From positions 186,001 to 250,000 of the forward strand of contig NC_044577.1 of assembly GCF_901933205.1 (NCBI RefSeq): a stretch of DNA of 64,000 bases, given 5' to 3'. This DNA is from Camarhynchus parvulus (lineage: Eukaryota > Chordata > Aves > Passeriformes > Thraupidae). Made by a program: the position numbers and the translations under genes. Each line of letters opens with the position of its first letter. The stretch's first letter is position 1. Under the pieces are notes generated by a model. That model did no database searches. It was not told where the DNA came from and worked only from the letters and a program-made list of their open reading frames with translations. Shown one piece after another: positions 16,641 to 30,975 of the stretch.

Positions 16641-18789
16641 GCTAACTTAAGGGAACCTCATTGCTCGCGTGCCGATGTCTCCCATATTCCCGCCTCACAC
16701 TGCCACAGATGTAAATTTCCTCCAAGAGAGATTCCCTTAGAACTGCTCCTAAGCATTCAAAGCTCTTCCAACCCACACCAGAGCCCAGGACCCAGCTCAT
16801 TCCAGGACTCTTCCCTGACCTACAGTGGTGGGAAAAGTTGCCTGTGGCGGGTGGTCTTCCACCAAGACAATCTATTAATTCTCCTTACCTTTCCCAAAGA
16901 ACCGCTTTCGTGCCGCTTTGGCGGGAGGGGGATCCAGACAGATGGCCAGTCTTTTCACGTTTGGAAAGGATGAAAAATGCTACAGGGGGGAAAAAAAATC
17001 CCAGTGATTTTTTTCTTATTCCGCTGTTCAGCGCAGAAGGGCTCCCAACCTCATTGGCCCTGGGAGATCCACCACGTGGCATGGGATGAAGGGCACGTGA
17101 CCTATTTTCTCCCAAATCCCTGGGTCTGCTGGAAAGGGGGATGCACCCACTGCTGATGCTCTTGTCATTTCATGGACTTTGATTTATTTATTTATTTTTA
17201 TTATTTTTTTTTAAGGCCACTGAGCAAATCTGGATGCCCTGAGGCGATGAGGGCGAACCAGCCAACACTTCCAACACGAAGGAGAAAGGATCTCAGCATC
17301 AGACGAGCTCTGGTGCGCTGCCCATGTGCAGGGGGAAATTTAGGCATGTTTTAGAGGATGCCTGCCCACCCAGTGCAGGGCCAGAGCCTCCAGGAGGGAC
17401 AGGAGGGCTGTGCTAAACCCTCCATCTCAGAGGCAGCAGCACTCTGGTGGGAAGGAGCAGGCTGAAGCCCTGCCTGCACATCCCAGAGTCCAGCTGGCTC
17501 CCTGCAGGAAGTGGGTGTGTTACAACTGCTCCATCACCCAAACCAGATGATCTCGTGCCCCAGTGTTGCTCCTGACCCCTCCTCAGCTGTGCCCATCCTC
17601 TGCTGCCCTCCTGGCTGATGCACCCAACAACTGCTCCAAAAGACGACAATCTCCTCCTCTGGAGGCTCCTGGAACAGCTTTCTGGGAAGCTGGACCAAGA
17701 GCAGGGAGGGAGCGTGGCACACTCCGCGTGGGCACTGCCCGCTCCCACCAGCCCTTGGCCACGCCAGGCCCAAAAGGTGTTTCAGTGTCCCGCCCCACAG
17801 ACGCTCACCCAGCCCAAAATGCAGCACAATTCTGGGCATCCCAAAAAGATCCACAAGACTCTGTGGAGCAAAGAAAGCCAAGCCACTGCTCTCAGTATCT
17901 GATTTTGACTGGTGCTGGGGGTGTCCCCTTGTCCCAGCTCTGAGCCACCACATCCCAGCTGGCCATGGTCCACAGGCCAAGCATCTCCTGTCCTTCCCTC
18001 AGTAGCCAGGGCAGGTACCAGCCCTTTGGTGTCCAGACATTCCATTTGGGGAAGGGAAAAGGAATTTTTGGAGCCCTCAGATACCCTCACGTTTTGTCCA
18101 TCAGAGCTCAAGCCAGCTGGACCAGCCAGAAGAGGCATTTTTCTGGCAACCCAAGTCTCACTGGGCTGTGTCAACTCTTGGCTGTGCCACCTTTCCATGC
18201 CACACCTGTTCACCTGAAAGCTACGGCCAAATCTACCTTGGGCATCTACCCTTGGTAGAGCCCTTCTGCAGAGCAGCTGTCCCCAGCCACCCCATCACCC
18301 AAGGGCTCAAGACCTTTTATCCAGGGGGGGCACCTAAGGCTCCTGGGAGGACCAGCTGAGCTTGGTGAAGCAGCCATAGCCACCTCCAGCCCTTCTTGGC
18401 ATCACCACCATGTTCCAAATGCTGGTTCTTCCTTGCAGATGTTCCCCTTCCACGGCTCTGCACAGAGACGGGAAGCATCAGAAGCACAGCCCCTAATTCC
18501 GGATTCTTCCTGAGGCCAGACTGTCTCACCATGCTGTTCCCAAAACCACAAGTACAGCCACAAAAGGCCTCAAACAGTGTAGAAAAGTGCAGGGTTCCAC
18601 CCAAATCCTCTCTGGCTCGGAGGGTCACGCTCCAGCCAGATCATGGGGCACTCTATTCCAATAAATACACACTGAGGGAGAAACTCCCCACACTAAAATT
18701 TTCAAGTGCAAACTATGGGCACAGCCCAAGGCACCCAGCTCGTCGCTTGCCGTTCCCATGTTTTCTGGTGGCCACAGGGGAAGAAACCT

Positions 18790-18900
18790 GAGCACCCTGG
18801 GATAGTGGAAGGTGTCCCTGCCCATGACAGGGGTTTGGAACGAGATGACCTTTAAGGTCTGTTCCAACCCAAAGCATTCCATGATTCTGTGGTTCCAGGA
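18790..18900 (+). mobile_element. CR1 LINE 3' end
   Basis: GGTGTCCCTGCCCATGACAG, GAGATGACCTTTAAGGTCTG and TTCCATGATTCTGTGGTTCC match the CR1 tail in plus orientation. Confidence 0.9.
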
Positions 18901-20007
18901 ACCCCCACCTCATCTTTCAGCCCCCTCCTCCTTCCCCAGCAAAGCTAAAGCTGGGTCCCCAGTAATCTTCCCAATAATTATATAATAGAGAGGCAGCGGA
19001 TAAATCATTTCAGGCCACTGTGCCGACAGAAAGCAAGCTGGATTAAAAGATCAGAACAAGCAATACTTAGATTAAAATGGTTTGTTATTTTCAGCTGCGG
19101 GAAAAAATCTGTGGCTAAAGCACAGAAGACGCGAAGCAAAGGAGCATCATCTTCTTTCCCCCCAAAACCCGACCTTTTTACATATCAGTCAAGACAAGTT
19201 CTAAGTTTCCAACCTCAAATCAGGTTTTGCTTCCCAACAGGTGAAAAACTGCACTTTGCCAGTTCATATGACATTTTAGCTAAAGATTAAGAGATGCTTC
19301 AAGTTGTATTTTGCCCACATGAAGCCATGAGAGCCCTTAACTCAGGAGAACCAGCGCATGGCTTGGCAGATAACGTCACTGCCTACGAAAAATGTGGCTC
19401 CTGGCATGATGGGCACCAACCCCTTTCCCTTGTCCCATGCCTCCCCACACCCCCGAGCTGATGGCAGGCGCTTGCCAGGCTTACCAGCAGTGCAGAGGTG
19501 GCAGTGGCAACTGGGAGAAGCCCATCAGACAGTGGGATGGCTCTCTACAGGGACCTATATGTTGTCCCCCTAGCCCCCAGCAAGGTCAGCGGCCCCGGGT
19601 GCTATGCTCTGACTGATGGCTTTGGAAAGGCGTGAAGGGGAGGCAGGAACAAAAGGGGGAGAGAGGGAGGTGGTGCTGGGGGCCGAGCTCTCCGCAGGGC
19701 ATGGCGCTCATCAGCCCAGTTCGGATCGATGGGTGATTCACCTTCAAGTTCAGATTGAGCAGAAGGGTCAAACTAGGAAATGGTTTGGCACTGGCAGGCA
19801 CGTCCCCATCACCACCCTGCAGCCTCATGCCACAGCTGTTTGCCTTGCTGGAATGCACAATCCCCACCCGACAGCATCTCCAGAATCAGCATTCCCACCT
19901 GAGCACATTGCTAACCACGCAGAGTCTCCATCTTCCAGCATCAGCAGCGACCACTCATCCCATCACCTGGATGGGAGATGGAGCAGCAGTTTTTTCAGTG
20001 TAAAGTC

Positions 20008-20105
20008 CCAGAAAAACCTGAGTTGGAAATGATCCACAAGGATCATCGAGGCCAGGTCCTGGCCCTGCAAAGGACAATGCCCACAATCCCACCTTGTGCT
20101 CTTCC
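20008..20105 (-). mobile_element. CR1 LINE fragment
   Basis: GAGTTGGAAATGATCCACAA, GGATCATCGAGGCCAGGTCC and CCCACAATCCCACC follow the wording of an older CR1 subfamily in reverse orientation. Confidence 0.7.
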
Positions 20106-21129
20106 AGGTGCCTCTCCCAGCTGTAGTTTTGCTATAAAAATGTCATGGTACCACACACACAGGATCAGCCTCGAGTTCCAACGATGGAATCCCATGGGGC
20201 AAGAGGTCCAAGACACAGCCTTGGGGAGGGCTTGGACAGAGACGAGCACCAGGCTCCTCTCCCTCCTGTGGATGTGGGAGAGGGGCTGGGACACAGACCT
20301 GGGAGAAGGGATAGGATGGTGGACAGGGAGCATGAGAAGGCAGAAAAGTTATGTCAGAGGCCTTACCAGAGGGAGATGGGAGCTATGAGATGTTGTGATG
20401 CTCACCAAAATTTCACCTTATATTATAGAAAAGTGTATTCACTAAAGCCAGAGGACAAAACACACTTGCTGGACAGGTGATGGCAGAAACTCAGACAGAC
20501 ACAACCAGTACCCACCACATCACCAGAGGCCATGGGTAAACCTCCTCACAGTTTTCTTTGGCAAGTTCTATCCTTGCTGCACCTTACTGGGTCACCTGTG
20601 GCTCCGCTGGGAAGCCTCCATCCCCCTATCCAAAACACACCCTTGTGCTGCAGGTGCAGGCTGTTTGCTCTGGCCAGTCTCTCCCGATGTTTTCCGGGCA
20701 GAAAACAGGGATAAGTGACACTCATAAAAGGAATGGGAGAAAAGAGAAATGGGTTTGTCTGTCGGTACATTTCTGCTTTATGGAGCTGTCTTCTCCCTCG
20801 CAGACACGCATCCTCCCCTCCACTAATGGAAATGTTGCCCTGCCATCCATTCGTGCCAGTCAATGCCTGGGACAACACGATGGCCTAGGGCCACTCCGGA
20901 TCTATTTTAGTCACAAAAGCAGAGTGGCTGATGAAAATCACCCCCGTCTCTGCACTTCCCAGCTTAGCTCTTTCACTGGTTTTAATGGAACGGCCAGCGT
21001 GGCGGAAAGCAGGCAGCGAGGGCGGAGACGGCGGGCTGAGAGACCTGCACAGATGCAGGAGAGAGGCCCCAGCACCCTCCCTGCGGGTGTTTTACAGCCT
21101 GAGAGACCTCCAAAGATCCCTCCTCCCAA

Positions 21130-21275
21130 GATTTGCCCAGAGAAGCTGTTGCTGCCCTGTCCCTGAAGTGTTCTGGGCCAGGTTGGCTGGAGCCTGTGGA
21201 AGTGTCCCCATGGAACAAGATGAGCTTTAAGGCCCCTTCCAATCTGAGCCATTCTGGGATTGTATGACTTGGAAA
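21130..21275 (+). mobile_element. CR1 LINE 3' end, diverged
   Basis: CCCAGAGAAGCTGTTGCTGC, CCAGGTTGGCTGGAGCC and GATGAGCTTTAAGGCCCCTT, with a degenerate ATTCTGGGATTGTATGA end, give plus-oriented CR1. Confidence 0.8.
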
Positions 21276-24200
21276 GGACCTTACCTTACCCTACAGGATG
21301 GCCTCAAGCTCCAGAGTGATTCCTGGGAAGGTCTGGCTGCACCAGAAAAGGGCATGCTGAGCATAGGGGGGAACCCAGCAGTCCACGGCACAAGCCTGCA
21401 GACAAGGACACAGCAGAGGTTAAGGCACGGCACAGAGGAAAGACCAAAGCTGCTTAATGTGAACTTGAGAGACAAGTAAAACACAGACTGGGTTGGGGGT
21501 CAGGGGAGAAGGATCAAGAGCATCACCTCCACGTTGTGTTTAGGTAGGCAAGCAGATTTTTTTTTCCCTACATTGCAAACATGTTTGGGCAGATCCTCAG
21601 CATCCACCAACCACAGGAAATCATCCTGTGGAGGAGGAGATCCCTGGAACGCCAGAGAGACTCCACGGTGCTCAGAGCCCAGCAGACCTCCTCTGTGGTC
21701 ACCTGCCTGTGGCTGTGCCCAGCTGTGGAGCCAGGGGCCTGCTTCCTGCAGAAATCCAGCGGTGCTGGAAAGGATCCAGCACGTTTCAGCACCATGGGTT
21801 CCAGGTGCCAGCTGGATTTTTGCTGCTGCTCCCAATAAGTTAACTGGGGCATGCACTACCCGTCAATACAATCAATGGAGCAGCCTCAGCCACTAATAAA
21901 CGGAGTGCCAGAGGGCTGGAAAACCTCTCCACTGCCCAGAATATTCCCCAGGCAGCAGGGTGGGTGAGCTGCAGATCCCCTGCTTGAACTTGGCGCTGCT
22001 CTTAGTGTGCTGGGGCACCTTATGTGTTAACAGGGAAAACCTGCCTCTCCTGGTGACTCAGCAACCTCCGTGCTCATCCCCAGTGACCTCGGCACTTCCC
22101 TGCCATGGGAAGGAGCTGGTCAGTGGAAGGGGAGCCCATGGGACCTCCTGAGGTCAGTCTTCAGCCCTGCTGATGCTCACAACAGCATCAGCACTAAGGT
22201 CAGAGCGGGTTGCCCCGGGCTTTATCCCTTTGGGGCCGAAAACCTGCAAGGATGGAGCATACACAGCCTCTCTCAGGAACCAGCTGTCCTCAGAATTTAT
22301 GGTTTTTCTCAACAGCTCTCTCCATGTCCTCCAAGATACTGGCTATGGCCCCAGCTGCTGTCACCTACAAGCAGCACAGGTGCCAGGATGGACTCTGAGG
22401 GATTTCCCTGCTCCCCACTGAGCCTACCCCAGCCAGATCAATTTTAAATCCCAGTAACTGCTGCAGTCGCAACATCCAGTCCCATGGGCTCTGGCCAAAA
22501 CGAAAAGCCTGGAAAGGATGGAAGCCTCAAAGTGAGACTCACCGTTGGAGGACCCGCAGGGCCAGGTCAGGGATCCCGTGGAGCTGGTGGTCAGCAGGGC
22601 AGGAGGCAGGGAAGGATCTGGAAGACAGCACATGCTGAGGAGCCCAGGCAGCCCCCACCCTGGAATCCACAGAGCATCCTCCCAGCCCTGCTGCCGTGGC
22701 CAAGGGCAACACAGGGAACAGGGAAGCCCAGGGCCAAATCAGAGGAGTCCTTTGTAATTGTTTTATTCCAATCAGTACCAATTGCTGGTCGCTGATTCCA
22801 GGATTGATAACAAGAAGGGAAAATCCTCATCACGGCACCAGTCTCACCTACATACCCATGAAAAGGGAGCTCAGGCAAGCATTTAGCAATGCTGGAAGGA
22901 CAAGGGGTTGCAAGGAAACCCCAATCCTTCTTCCCAGAGCCAGTGTGGGCACAAATCAACCTGCATCCCATACATTCATGGGGGAAGAGACTTGTCCTTA
23001 TCTTCTGGGTCCTAGGTTTGAGTTTATCCGAAGGCAAGGCTTAGCATCCAGCGAACTCAGCATTAAGGAATTTTTTAGCAGCTTTCTTAATCAAAAATGG
23101 GTCCATCTTTCAGCAGCTCTGCTCCTTGTTATGTCCCACCCCTTCCACGCAGCAAGCTGCAGGTGAGATGCCAGCCATGCCCCTGTGCTCCTGCAGCAGG
23201 CACCAGTGCACACGCAGGAGGTGCTCTCTGCCATCAGCGTGCAGGTCACCTCCAGGCACACAGGTTTGCTGCTGCGCTGGGACAACCTCAGCTCCAGCAC
23301 AGGCAAGAGTGAACCTCAAGCAACCCAAAAGCAGTGCCCAGGTAGAAACCTCAGCACTGCCAAGGACACCTGGGCTGCTTTAAGCACCATCTGACAACCC
23401 CAGTGGGGCTGTTTCCACGACATTCTGCTGGGCACAGCCATCCAGCACCTGCCACATAGCACCACAGTAGCTCCTTCCTCACCACTGACCAGTCCAAGGC
23501 ACTCAGGAATTGTCCTAAAAGGTATCATGAGATGGATAAACAACATTTGGGCTGCTGGGGGACTATCACCCTTGCCATCTCCCAGATCCTCTCTCCAGCA
23601 TGGCTAAAGGCCCTGCACCTTGTGGCTGCCCTGACAGTAAAAGCAAAGGAACCAATTGAATTTTTTTTCCTGGTTGCTCTCTCCAGTGAAGAATGCATTG
23701 CCAGGAGAGGCAGTAGTAGGCTTCTCCCACCAAAAACTTTCCATCTGCTGATCCACGGCAGTGGAGAGCACAGCTCCATCCCTGCATGGCCAGCTCGCCT
23801 GCTGGCTCTCATGGACTACATCCCATCAGGAAATTTGGTCAGGAATGTTCAAAAGCATCACTCAGGATGCTGAAGGAGTCATTTCTGAACAGCAGAGTGC
23901 CCAAATCCTAGCAAAATCCCGCCTACTGCTCCCAGACAAAAGCACCAGAGGATGCAAGGAATTCCAATGCACCGATGTGACCAATGCCAAAAATCAGTCT
24001 CTGGAGACTACAGGATTTCACTGCCCTTAACTCATCCCAGTGAGGCCACAGGGACCCAGGGGCTGGGCAGCACCTGCAGCTTGATGACCCCACCTGCACT
24101 GGAGCCCTCGGCCACCCCATTCCAGGGGGCTCGAAATTTGGTCTGGGATGGGAACGGAGGAAACACAAACACAGGGACAAATCTGGGGCCATCAGCAGAA

Positions 24201-24619
24201 CGCCAAGGGGAAGGACCCAGGGCGGCTCCTTGCTCATGCCCAACTTCCAAGGGGGGATGGTGGTACTTCCATGTGGGGGCAGCTCCCATGCCTGGTCCCA
24301 CAGGGCTGTGAAAATTCCCTGCTTTCCCACACCCCCAAATACCACAGCCCTACTCCACACCACTCCCCTTTCCCAAAAATACGAAAGCCTGCTGTGACAC
24401 CCACCCTGCCTCTCCTGCAAACTCAGGACTTCAGCTTCCCCTCCCTGCTGAGTCCCTGGATTTTTGTGACCATCAGGAACCTTCCTTGGGATGTTTGGGA
24501 CCATGGGGCACATGTGTAAGGTCCAAGCTCTGCAGAGAGCGTGGAGAGCTTGGAGAGGTCCTATAGCTTTGCTGTGACCTTCCAGGGAAAATCCAAGGTC
24601 TTTTGGAAGGCATGCTGTG

Positions 24620-24790
24620 CAACGGTGAGGGAGGGATGGGATGGGGATGGGAATGGCTGCGATGGGATGAATGGTATGGGGATGAGACGGGATATGATGG
24701 GATGAGATGGATGGAATGGGGCAGGATAGGATGGGATGGAATGAGATGAGATGGGAATGGAGATGGGATGGGATGGGATGGGATGGGGAT
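24620..24790. repeat. (GGGAT)n-type degenerate satellite
   Basis: Repeated GGGATG pentamers with scattered substitutions run for about 170 bp. Read on either strand they give Ser/His/Pro-rich open frames, which are artefacts. Confidence 0.9.
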
Positions 24791-25191
24791 GTTCTCCCAC
24801 CATACCACCAAACCCTGATCCATAGTACACCCCAAAGGCAGGAATACCAGTGAGATGGCTCCATCTGCATTGACCCCCAAGCTGCCAGCCCCCTCTGTGC
24901 TGGAGGGAACTCCCCTTCCCTCCCCTGGGGATGCAGCAGCCCCCACACTGCCGGGATCTGCTTTGCTCTGGGGCTCTGGGCGCCACCGCTCCCTGTGCAG
25001 ACACAGAGGGATCCTCCCCTGACCTGTGTTCCCATCACCCGCCTGCCCGGGTGCTCCACGCAGACAGAGGCAATGATTTTGAGGGCCCAGTGAACAAGCT
25101 GTCGGGATGCATCAGCCTCAAAGAGCAGCCCTCAGAGCTGCCTTCTCCTCCCATGCGCTGCCAGGGCGAGGAAAACCAAATCCAGCTTCGA

Positions 25192-25222
25192 GCACACACA
25201 CGCACACACACACACACACACC
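25192..25222. repeat. (CA)n microsatellite
   Basis: An alternating CA run is interrupted once by CG at 25200-25202. Confidence 0.95.
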
Positions 25223-28200
25223 GCGTCGCCGGTGCCTGAGATTTTCCAGGCTTTGAACCAAAAATCCTTGCAAACCTTACCCACAAGGAGGGGGAGGCAG
25301 CGAGCCTGGGGCAGGGGTCGGAGGGGAGGCGCCGCCCAGCTGGCAGAGGGGCAGCCCCACGGGCAGAGCCCCGTGACGTGATGGAACCTGAGCGCTGCAG
25401 AGCCGTCAGGAGCATGGGCAGAGATGAGCCGAGAAAAGCCATGAGCAGAGCTGACATCTGCCCCCTGGGTGGGTACCTAATGAGCGGAGACACTGTCCAT
25501 TTGTGGAGATGAGGAAAAGTTAAAAGATTTCCAAGCTGACACCTGGCAGTCTCCCTCAGTGTCCCTGACCACACAGCAGGGGAAGGAGAACAGCGGTCGC
25601 CCCCCGGCCCTGCAGGGGTGGGTGAGCTCGGTGGCCGTGGGGTTGACATCTCAGCAGCTCATCCACGCTGCCCAAGTCTCCCCTACTTGTGTTTTTCTGC
25701 CACCTTAAAAGAGAAACTGGTGCTTTATAGGAGCTGGGGGTGGTGTAGTCTGGCAGGGTCCCATGCCACCCCATACCCCAGGAAAAGGCAGCAGCATGGC
25801 AGGGAGCACATTCCCGGGTCTAGCAGCATGCCAGACCTGCTCTAGGCTGCGATCTGGGCACGGGCAAAGGCTCCTCATATCCTGTGGTCCCCACATCCCA
25901 GGAGTGGGATGGCACTCAGCAATGCCTCAGCCCCCGGCGTGGCCCAGCAGCCCCCCCACGCTTCCACAAACCTAGTTCTGTCAGTCCCTATAAACCCAGC
26001 CTCCCTAAGCCCACTTGTCACAGGCTCTTCTGTAACTCACCTCCAGCCCCTTCCCTACCCACCACCTTCCACTGGTGACAAGACAGGAGCGATGGAGCAG
26101 GAGAAGGGAGAGCCCTGTATCACTCCAATCGCCTCCCAGCTTTCCCCTCAGGAAAACCTGGCTCTAAGAGTACTTGTGAGCCAGCAAACAGCCCCACTCC
26201 CCCCAAAACCCACAGTGAAATGCTCTTCTCCCCACCTGCCTGCCTGCTTTCCTAAAGGCCAAGTGGATTTACAGAGAAAATATCTCTCTGCAAGCATCCT
26301 GGCTGAAAGGGGAGATCCTGGAGCATCCTCAAGGCTTTTCACCAGCAGCTCAAAAACACTGACATTACTTCACATGATTTTCACCACCTCCATCAGCAAA
26401 CAGTCTCAGGTCTAAACCCCATTACAAGCATGACTTTCACCTGCCTGGCTCCAGGGATTTTTGCTCCTTTCCAACAAATACAGCCAGAAATGCCCAAAAG
26501 AAGGGTGCAACCCTTTCCCTGGGATGCCTGGGAGTACAAAGAGCAGCTGGGTTCAGGCTGCTCTTCCCTGGCACCCGCTCACCTGCTGGGCTCGAGCAGA
26601 TGGAGCAGCCACAAATCCCCCTGTAAGCCAGGGAAGGGACTAATCTCCTAGAGGACAAATCGGTTGGCAAGGGGGGGGAAGCTCAACATTCCACGTTTTC
26701 CTCCCTCCTCTGGCAAACCCAGCAGCACCCAGCATACCCAGAGGGATCACAGCACTCCCAGGGGCAGAGGAGGCACCAGGAGTTTGGGCACCTGGTGGAG
26801 ACCCAGTCTGGGGACAAGCAGACATTCAGGTCACAGCGAGCTAAGCCTTACATGCCCTGTGCAGAGAGGGGCAGCAGCTGGTGTGTCTCTGTGGAAAACC
26901 ACATCTGGTGAGCTCTTAAAACTTCCAAAATGCTCTCCAGCCATGACGGGCTGAGGCTGCTTCAAGACTGAGAGGTCCTTGGTGGGTGTGGAAAGCCGGA
27001 GGAGCAGCCACTGGGATGAGGTGGATTACCCACAGTGGAATCCCTTGTCCTTCCTCACTGTTGGAGGAGGATGAAGTCCACTGGAGAGAGTTAGTCCAGG
27101 TTCACAGGATGAGATCTAGAGAGCCAAACACGCTCTCTCCAAAACACAGATATCCCCAGAAGGACTGGGAATGACAACGTGCCGATGTCAAAGCCCCACA
27201 GCAGATCCCACCATGGACATCACCCACAGCCACGCTCACGCCATGTCCTTCAGAAAGGTGTTTCTGCCCCAAAGACCCCAAACCACAGGTCAGCCCAAGG
27301 ACACACTGCCTGGTCCCGCTCCTGGGGCCATCCACAAGCGCCAGCCCTTTCCAACTCATTTTCCTTCTGCTCCAGAGGCCAGGGAAAGTAAGAAGGTCAG
27401 CAAATTTCGTGCCACCCTTTATTCATCTGGGTTGTGTTCTCTTCTTTCTTGTGCCCCCTCTTCCCTTGCCTAAGGGCTGGAAAACTCCTCCTGTGTGCTT
27501 GCAAGGGACAAATGTCTCGCCAGATATTGTCAGCCCTACTCAGAAAGCTCCAAGGCGGGAGCGCTGATGAGGACAGGCACGAGAGCTCTCAGAAACGCTT
27601 GGAAGGAGGAGGCTGCAGCCCAGGGAGAGGATGGAAAAGGTACAGGCTGGGATGTGCAGCATCTGGGTTTGGATTGCACCCTGCACCTCAGATGGAGGAT
27701 CATGAATGGCCAGCAGAGCCTGGGGAAGCCCTGATGAGGTGTGATACCCACAAGTGCGGCACAGCACCAGTGCCACCTCCCTGGGTGCCGCTGCACACCC
27801 AAAGGAATGGCCTGGGACAGAGGGTAAGCCATTGGTGTGTCCCTGGGGATCATGGCCACTCAAGCTGTGCAGTCAAAACAGGCAATTTCAAGTCCCCCAC
27901 AAATCCATCCCCATGTCCTGGAGGGGAGATTTGGGAAAAATCCCAAAATTTCCCTGAGAGAACCCCAGAAAAACCTGTTTTCCAGGTAGGGAAACTGAGT
28001 CACAGAGGAAACCACCACGGACAGGCTTGCCTGTCCCATGGAGCCACACAGCGCCAGGGAAGGGCTTCATTTCCCAGATACCCCGGCTCATGTCGCCATG
28101 CCCTGCCTTCATGTTATCAGTCCAATAAAAGCCTTTAAATAGGGAATTGTTTCTACATTTTAAGGAAAGTTTAGAGGCACAGAGTGAGTGAGCATCTCTG

Positions 28201-30789
28201 GAGGTCTCTGGCCCAGCTCCCACCCTGAGCAGGGTCACTCCAGAGATGGATTAGGCTGCCTGGTATGAAATTACTCCACCCTGGAACCTCAAAGCTTTTC
28301 CCAAGCCCTCCATTTTCTGCCTGCACACAAGGAGATGTTCCCTGGATACCCTCAGCCACTGCCATTGCCCAGAGGCCTCATTTTTATCCTTTTCAGAGCA
28401 CACTGGACAGCAGGCACCTCATCACAGATCATCACCTGGATAAAAGGGGACCACTTCACGGTGCTGCCCACAGTGGTGACATCCCCCTACCCACGGTTGT
28501 GACCCCATGGCCACAGCAGAGTCCAGCCTGGAATGGCCGCCAGCCTGCGTGACCTGTGCCGGGGGGACACGCCACCATCATCCCAAGGGTCCCCTGGACA
28601 GCCCCAGGCCCGGGGCGGGGCTGTTCCTGCCTCCTCACCTCTGGAGTGGGCTGCAGGCACAGCACAACCTGGCGGCACATCTGGCAGCGTTGGAAGGCTG
28701 GTGCTGCAGCTGGATGGGTGGCTCCCTCCCTGCGGAATAAAGGGACGAGAGTCAGTTATGGAGCAAAAGCATCCTCCAAACAATGCGCCCCCCCACAGGT
28801 CCCCATCGTGGGGACACCCACACAAGCATCTGAACCCGTGCCAGAGATGTCACCACCACAATTCTCTCAGGACAAGCAAGCCCTAGATGCAGCTTTCCCC
28901 AGCCCAGCTGAGCAGAGTCCTATAAGGCATGATCAGAGGCCTCTGGGGCACTTGGATTTTCAGGAAATCATCACCTTGTGCTGAGAAAGTAGGGACAAGA
29001 GGGTTTGCTCCTTGGTGGCAGGGATGCATGAGTCATCCTCCAGCCTGATGCCCTTGAAACAGAGCCAGAAAAGCTTTTACCCAAAGTAGCCAGCAATAGG
29101 ATACCAGAGCTGGAGTTCCAGGATTAACCCGTTCCTGGCAGAAGCTGGCTGGCTGCCCTGCCATGCAGACCAGACGCTTTCTCCTCCTCTGCTCAGTGCT
29201 GGGTTTTCCCACTGTGTGCACCCACCAGGCGCCAACACTGCCCTGGCAAAGGCAGGGGGGACATGCCATGAGACCCCAGTGATGGGCTGCTGCCAGACCA
29301 AATGGGGTTGGAAACACAGGCCCCTCAAATGGGGAACATCATTTCTCTTCCCCATGTCTCACCACAAAGCCTGCCCAGCAAACAGCACAATGTTTGGGGC
29401 CCACCAAAGTGAAAACACAACTCAAAAAAATAAAGTGGAAAATTTAAAGCTCTCTATTTCCACTGCTTTGAGGGGAAGGCTCTTGATCCCTGCAGTCCTG
29501 AGTCCTTGTTTCATTTAGGAGCCCACCAACCATCTGTAGCTCTGATGGGATCCTCATTGTTGGGCATGCCAAGACTTGATGAGCTTTCCCCAAATAGGGG
29601 GAACTAGCCTGCTGGAGAATCCCATATTCCCTCCTTGACAGAAAAGCGCCGCTTGGGGACAACTGGGAATTTCTGTGTTAAAAGGAGGTTTTCCTCCCTG
29701 AAGGCAGGCAGAGAGGTGGCAGCACCCAGCTTTCCTACCACCCTGATGACAATGGACCTATTCCTGCAGTGTGGAAAGGTGGGAGCTTCAAACCACGGCC
29801 GTGGCAGTGGGCACGAGCATCACTGAACTGGGACAGGGCAAGAAGATGGAGGATGATGCTCTCAGCTCCCAGGGCTGGGAGTGAAGGGTCCACCTGGGAG
29901 TGGCTGCTGCACTGCAGCCTGGCTGTGCAGGGCCCCAAAACAAGCCCAGCCTCTCCTGGGGCCATCAAAAAGAGAAGGGAAAGGTGCTGGGGGTTACACT
30001 GGTACCCACTAAGCTGGGCTGGAGCCTCCTGCCATGGCCCATGGACCCAAGCATCACTCAACCCACTCCAGCAGTCTGGCAGTGTTTTGGTACCTGCATG
30101 GACCTGCCCAGGGCATTTAAAGCAAGACAGAGATTTCCCTCTCTCATTCTCCCACAGGCCGCTACGCAAATGCTCCTTGAAAGCACGACTTACGTCACGG
30201 AGATTTTGAGTGGCTTCTTCACCTTCCCCAGGGTTCTCCATCCTTCCTTACAGTCTGCAACGGGGGCTGCTGAGCATCCCCTCAACCCTGGGGGATCCCT
30301 GTGCCCCTGCCAGCCCACCCAGACCCCGGGTGCAGCGTCGTGTGTCTCCCGCCAGGACCACCCACTCCCTGGTACTGCATCCCTTGTGATGCACCGACGC
30401 TCCCGGCTCTCCCAAGGATGGGCAGCACGAACCGCCCAGGCCTGGAGAGCCTGGAACACCCAATCTGCGCCACAGCAGCGGGCGTTCCCCAACACCCCCA
30501 GCACCAGGGACAGCGTGGCCCCGAGCTGCCCCACCTGCCTGCAGTGATTCCCGGGGAGCCATGCAGCATCCGCATGGGGTAGGGATCTCTGCAGCGCAGC
30601 GCCTGCTGGAGGATGCTGCACTGGTCAGGCAGCTGCACAGACCCCTCCCCAGAGCGCGTGTCACCCAGGCCCCGGGAGGACCTGCTGAAAGGAGGCTGGC
30701 AAAAAACACAGCCCCGGGAGCCAGAGCTGAACAAACTGACACCTCCTGAGCCTGCTCCGTGTGATGAGAGGTGGTGGCTCCAGTGGGGA

Positions 30790-30835
30790 GCACAGGGCAC
30801 CCACTGCTCCAGTACAGGGCACCCACTACTCCCTC
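30790..30835. repeat. Short tandem duplication
   Basis: CAGGGCACCCACTGCTCC and CAGGGCACCCACTACTCC stand next to each other with one mismatch. Confidence 0.8.
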
Positions 30836-30884
30836 GATGTCCCTCGAGGCACATGCTGAAGAACCAGCCCAGTGACAGAGTGAG

Positions 30885-30975
30885 TGACAGCCCTGCCTGC
30901 GGCAGGGGGTTAAAATTAGATGGTCTCTAAGGTCCTTTCCAACCCAAATCATTCTGTGATTCTATGATGATTCTG
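30885..30975 (+). mobile_element. CR1 LINE 3' end
   Basis: GGCAGGGGGTTAAAATTAGA, TGGTCTCTAAGGTCCTTTCC and ATTCTGTGATTCTATGATGA are a plus-oriented CR1 tail. Confidence 0.9.

Larger units (their letters stand above)
16641..25180. other. Noncoding PCBP3 5' sequence with scattered repeats
   Basis: No protein-like frame is seen. It contains three CR1 tails, a lower-GC patch at 18955-19330, and a (GGGAT)n satellite at 24620-24790. The 378-codon minus-strand frame across the satellite is a product of its simple sequence. Confidence 0.45.

Noticed and set aside
23923..25059. 378-codon minus-strand frame
   Set aside because: Its middle is Ser/His/Pro from the GGGAT satellite; the flanks resemble no protein and lack splice context.
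28124..28129. AATAAA on the plus strand
   Set aside because: No coding frame or exon precedes it, and hexamers are expected by chance in AT-richer patches.
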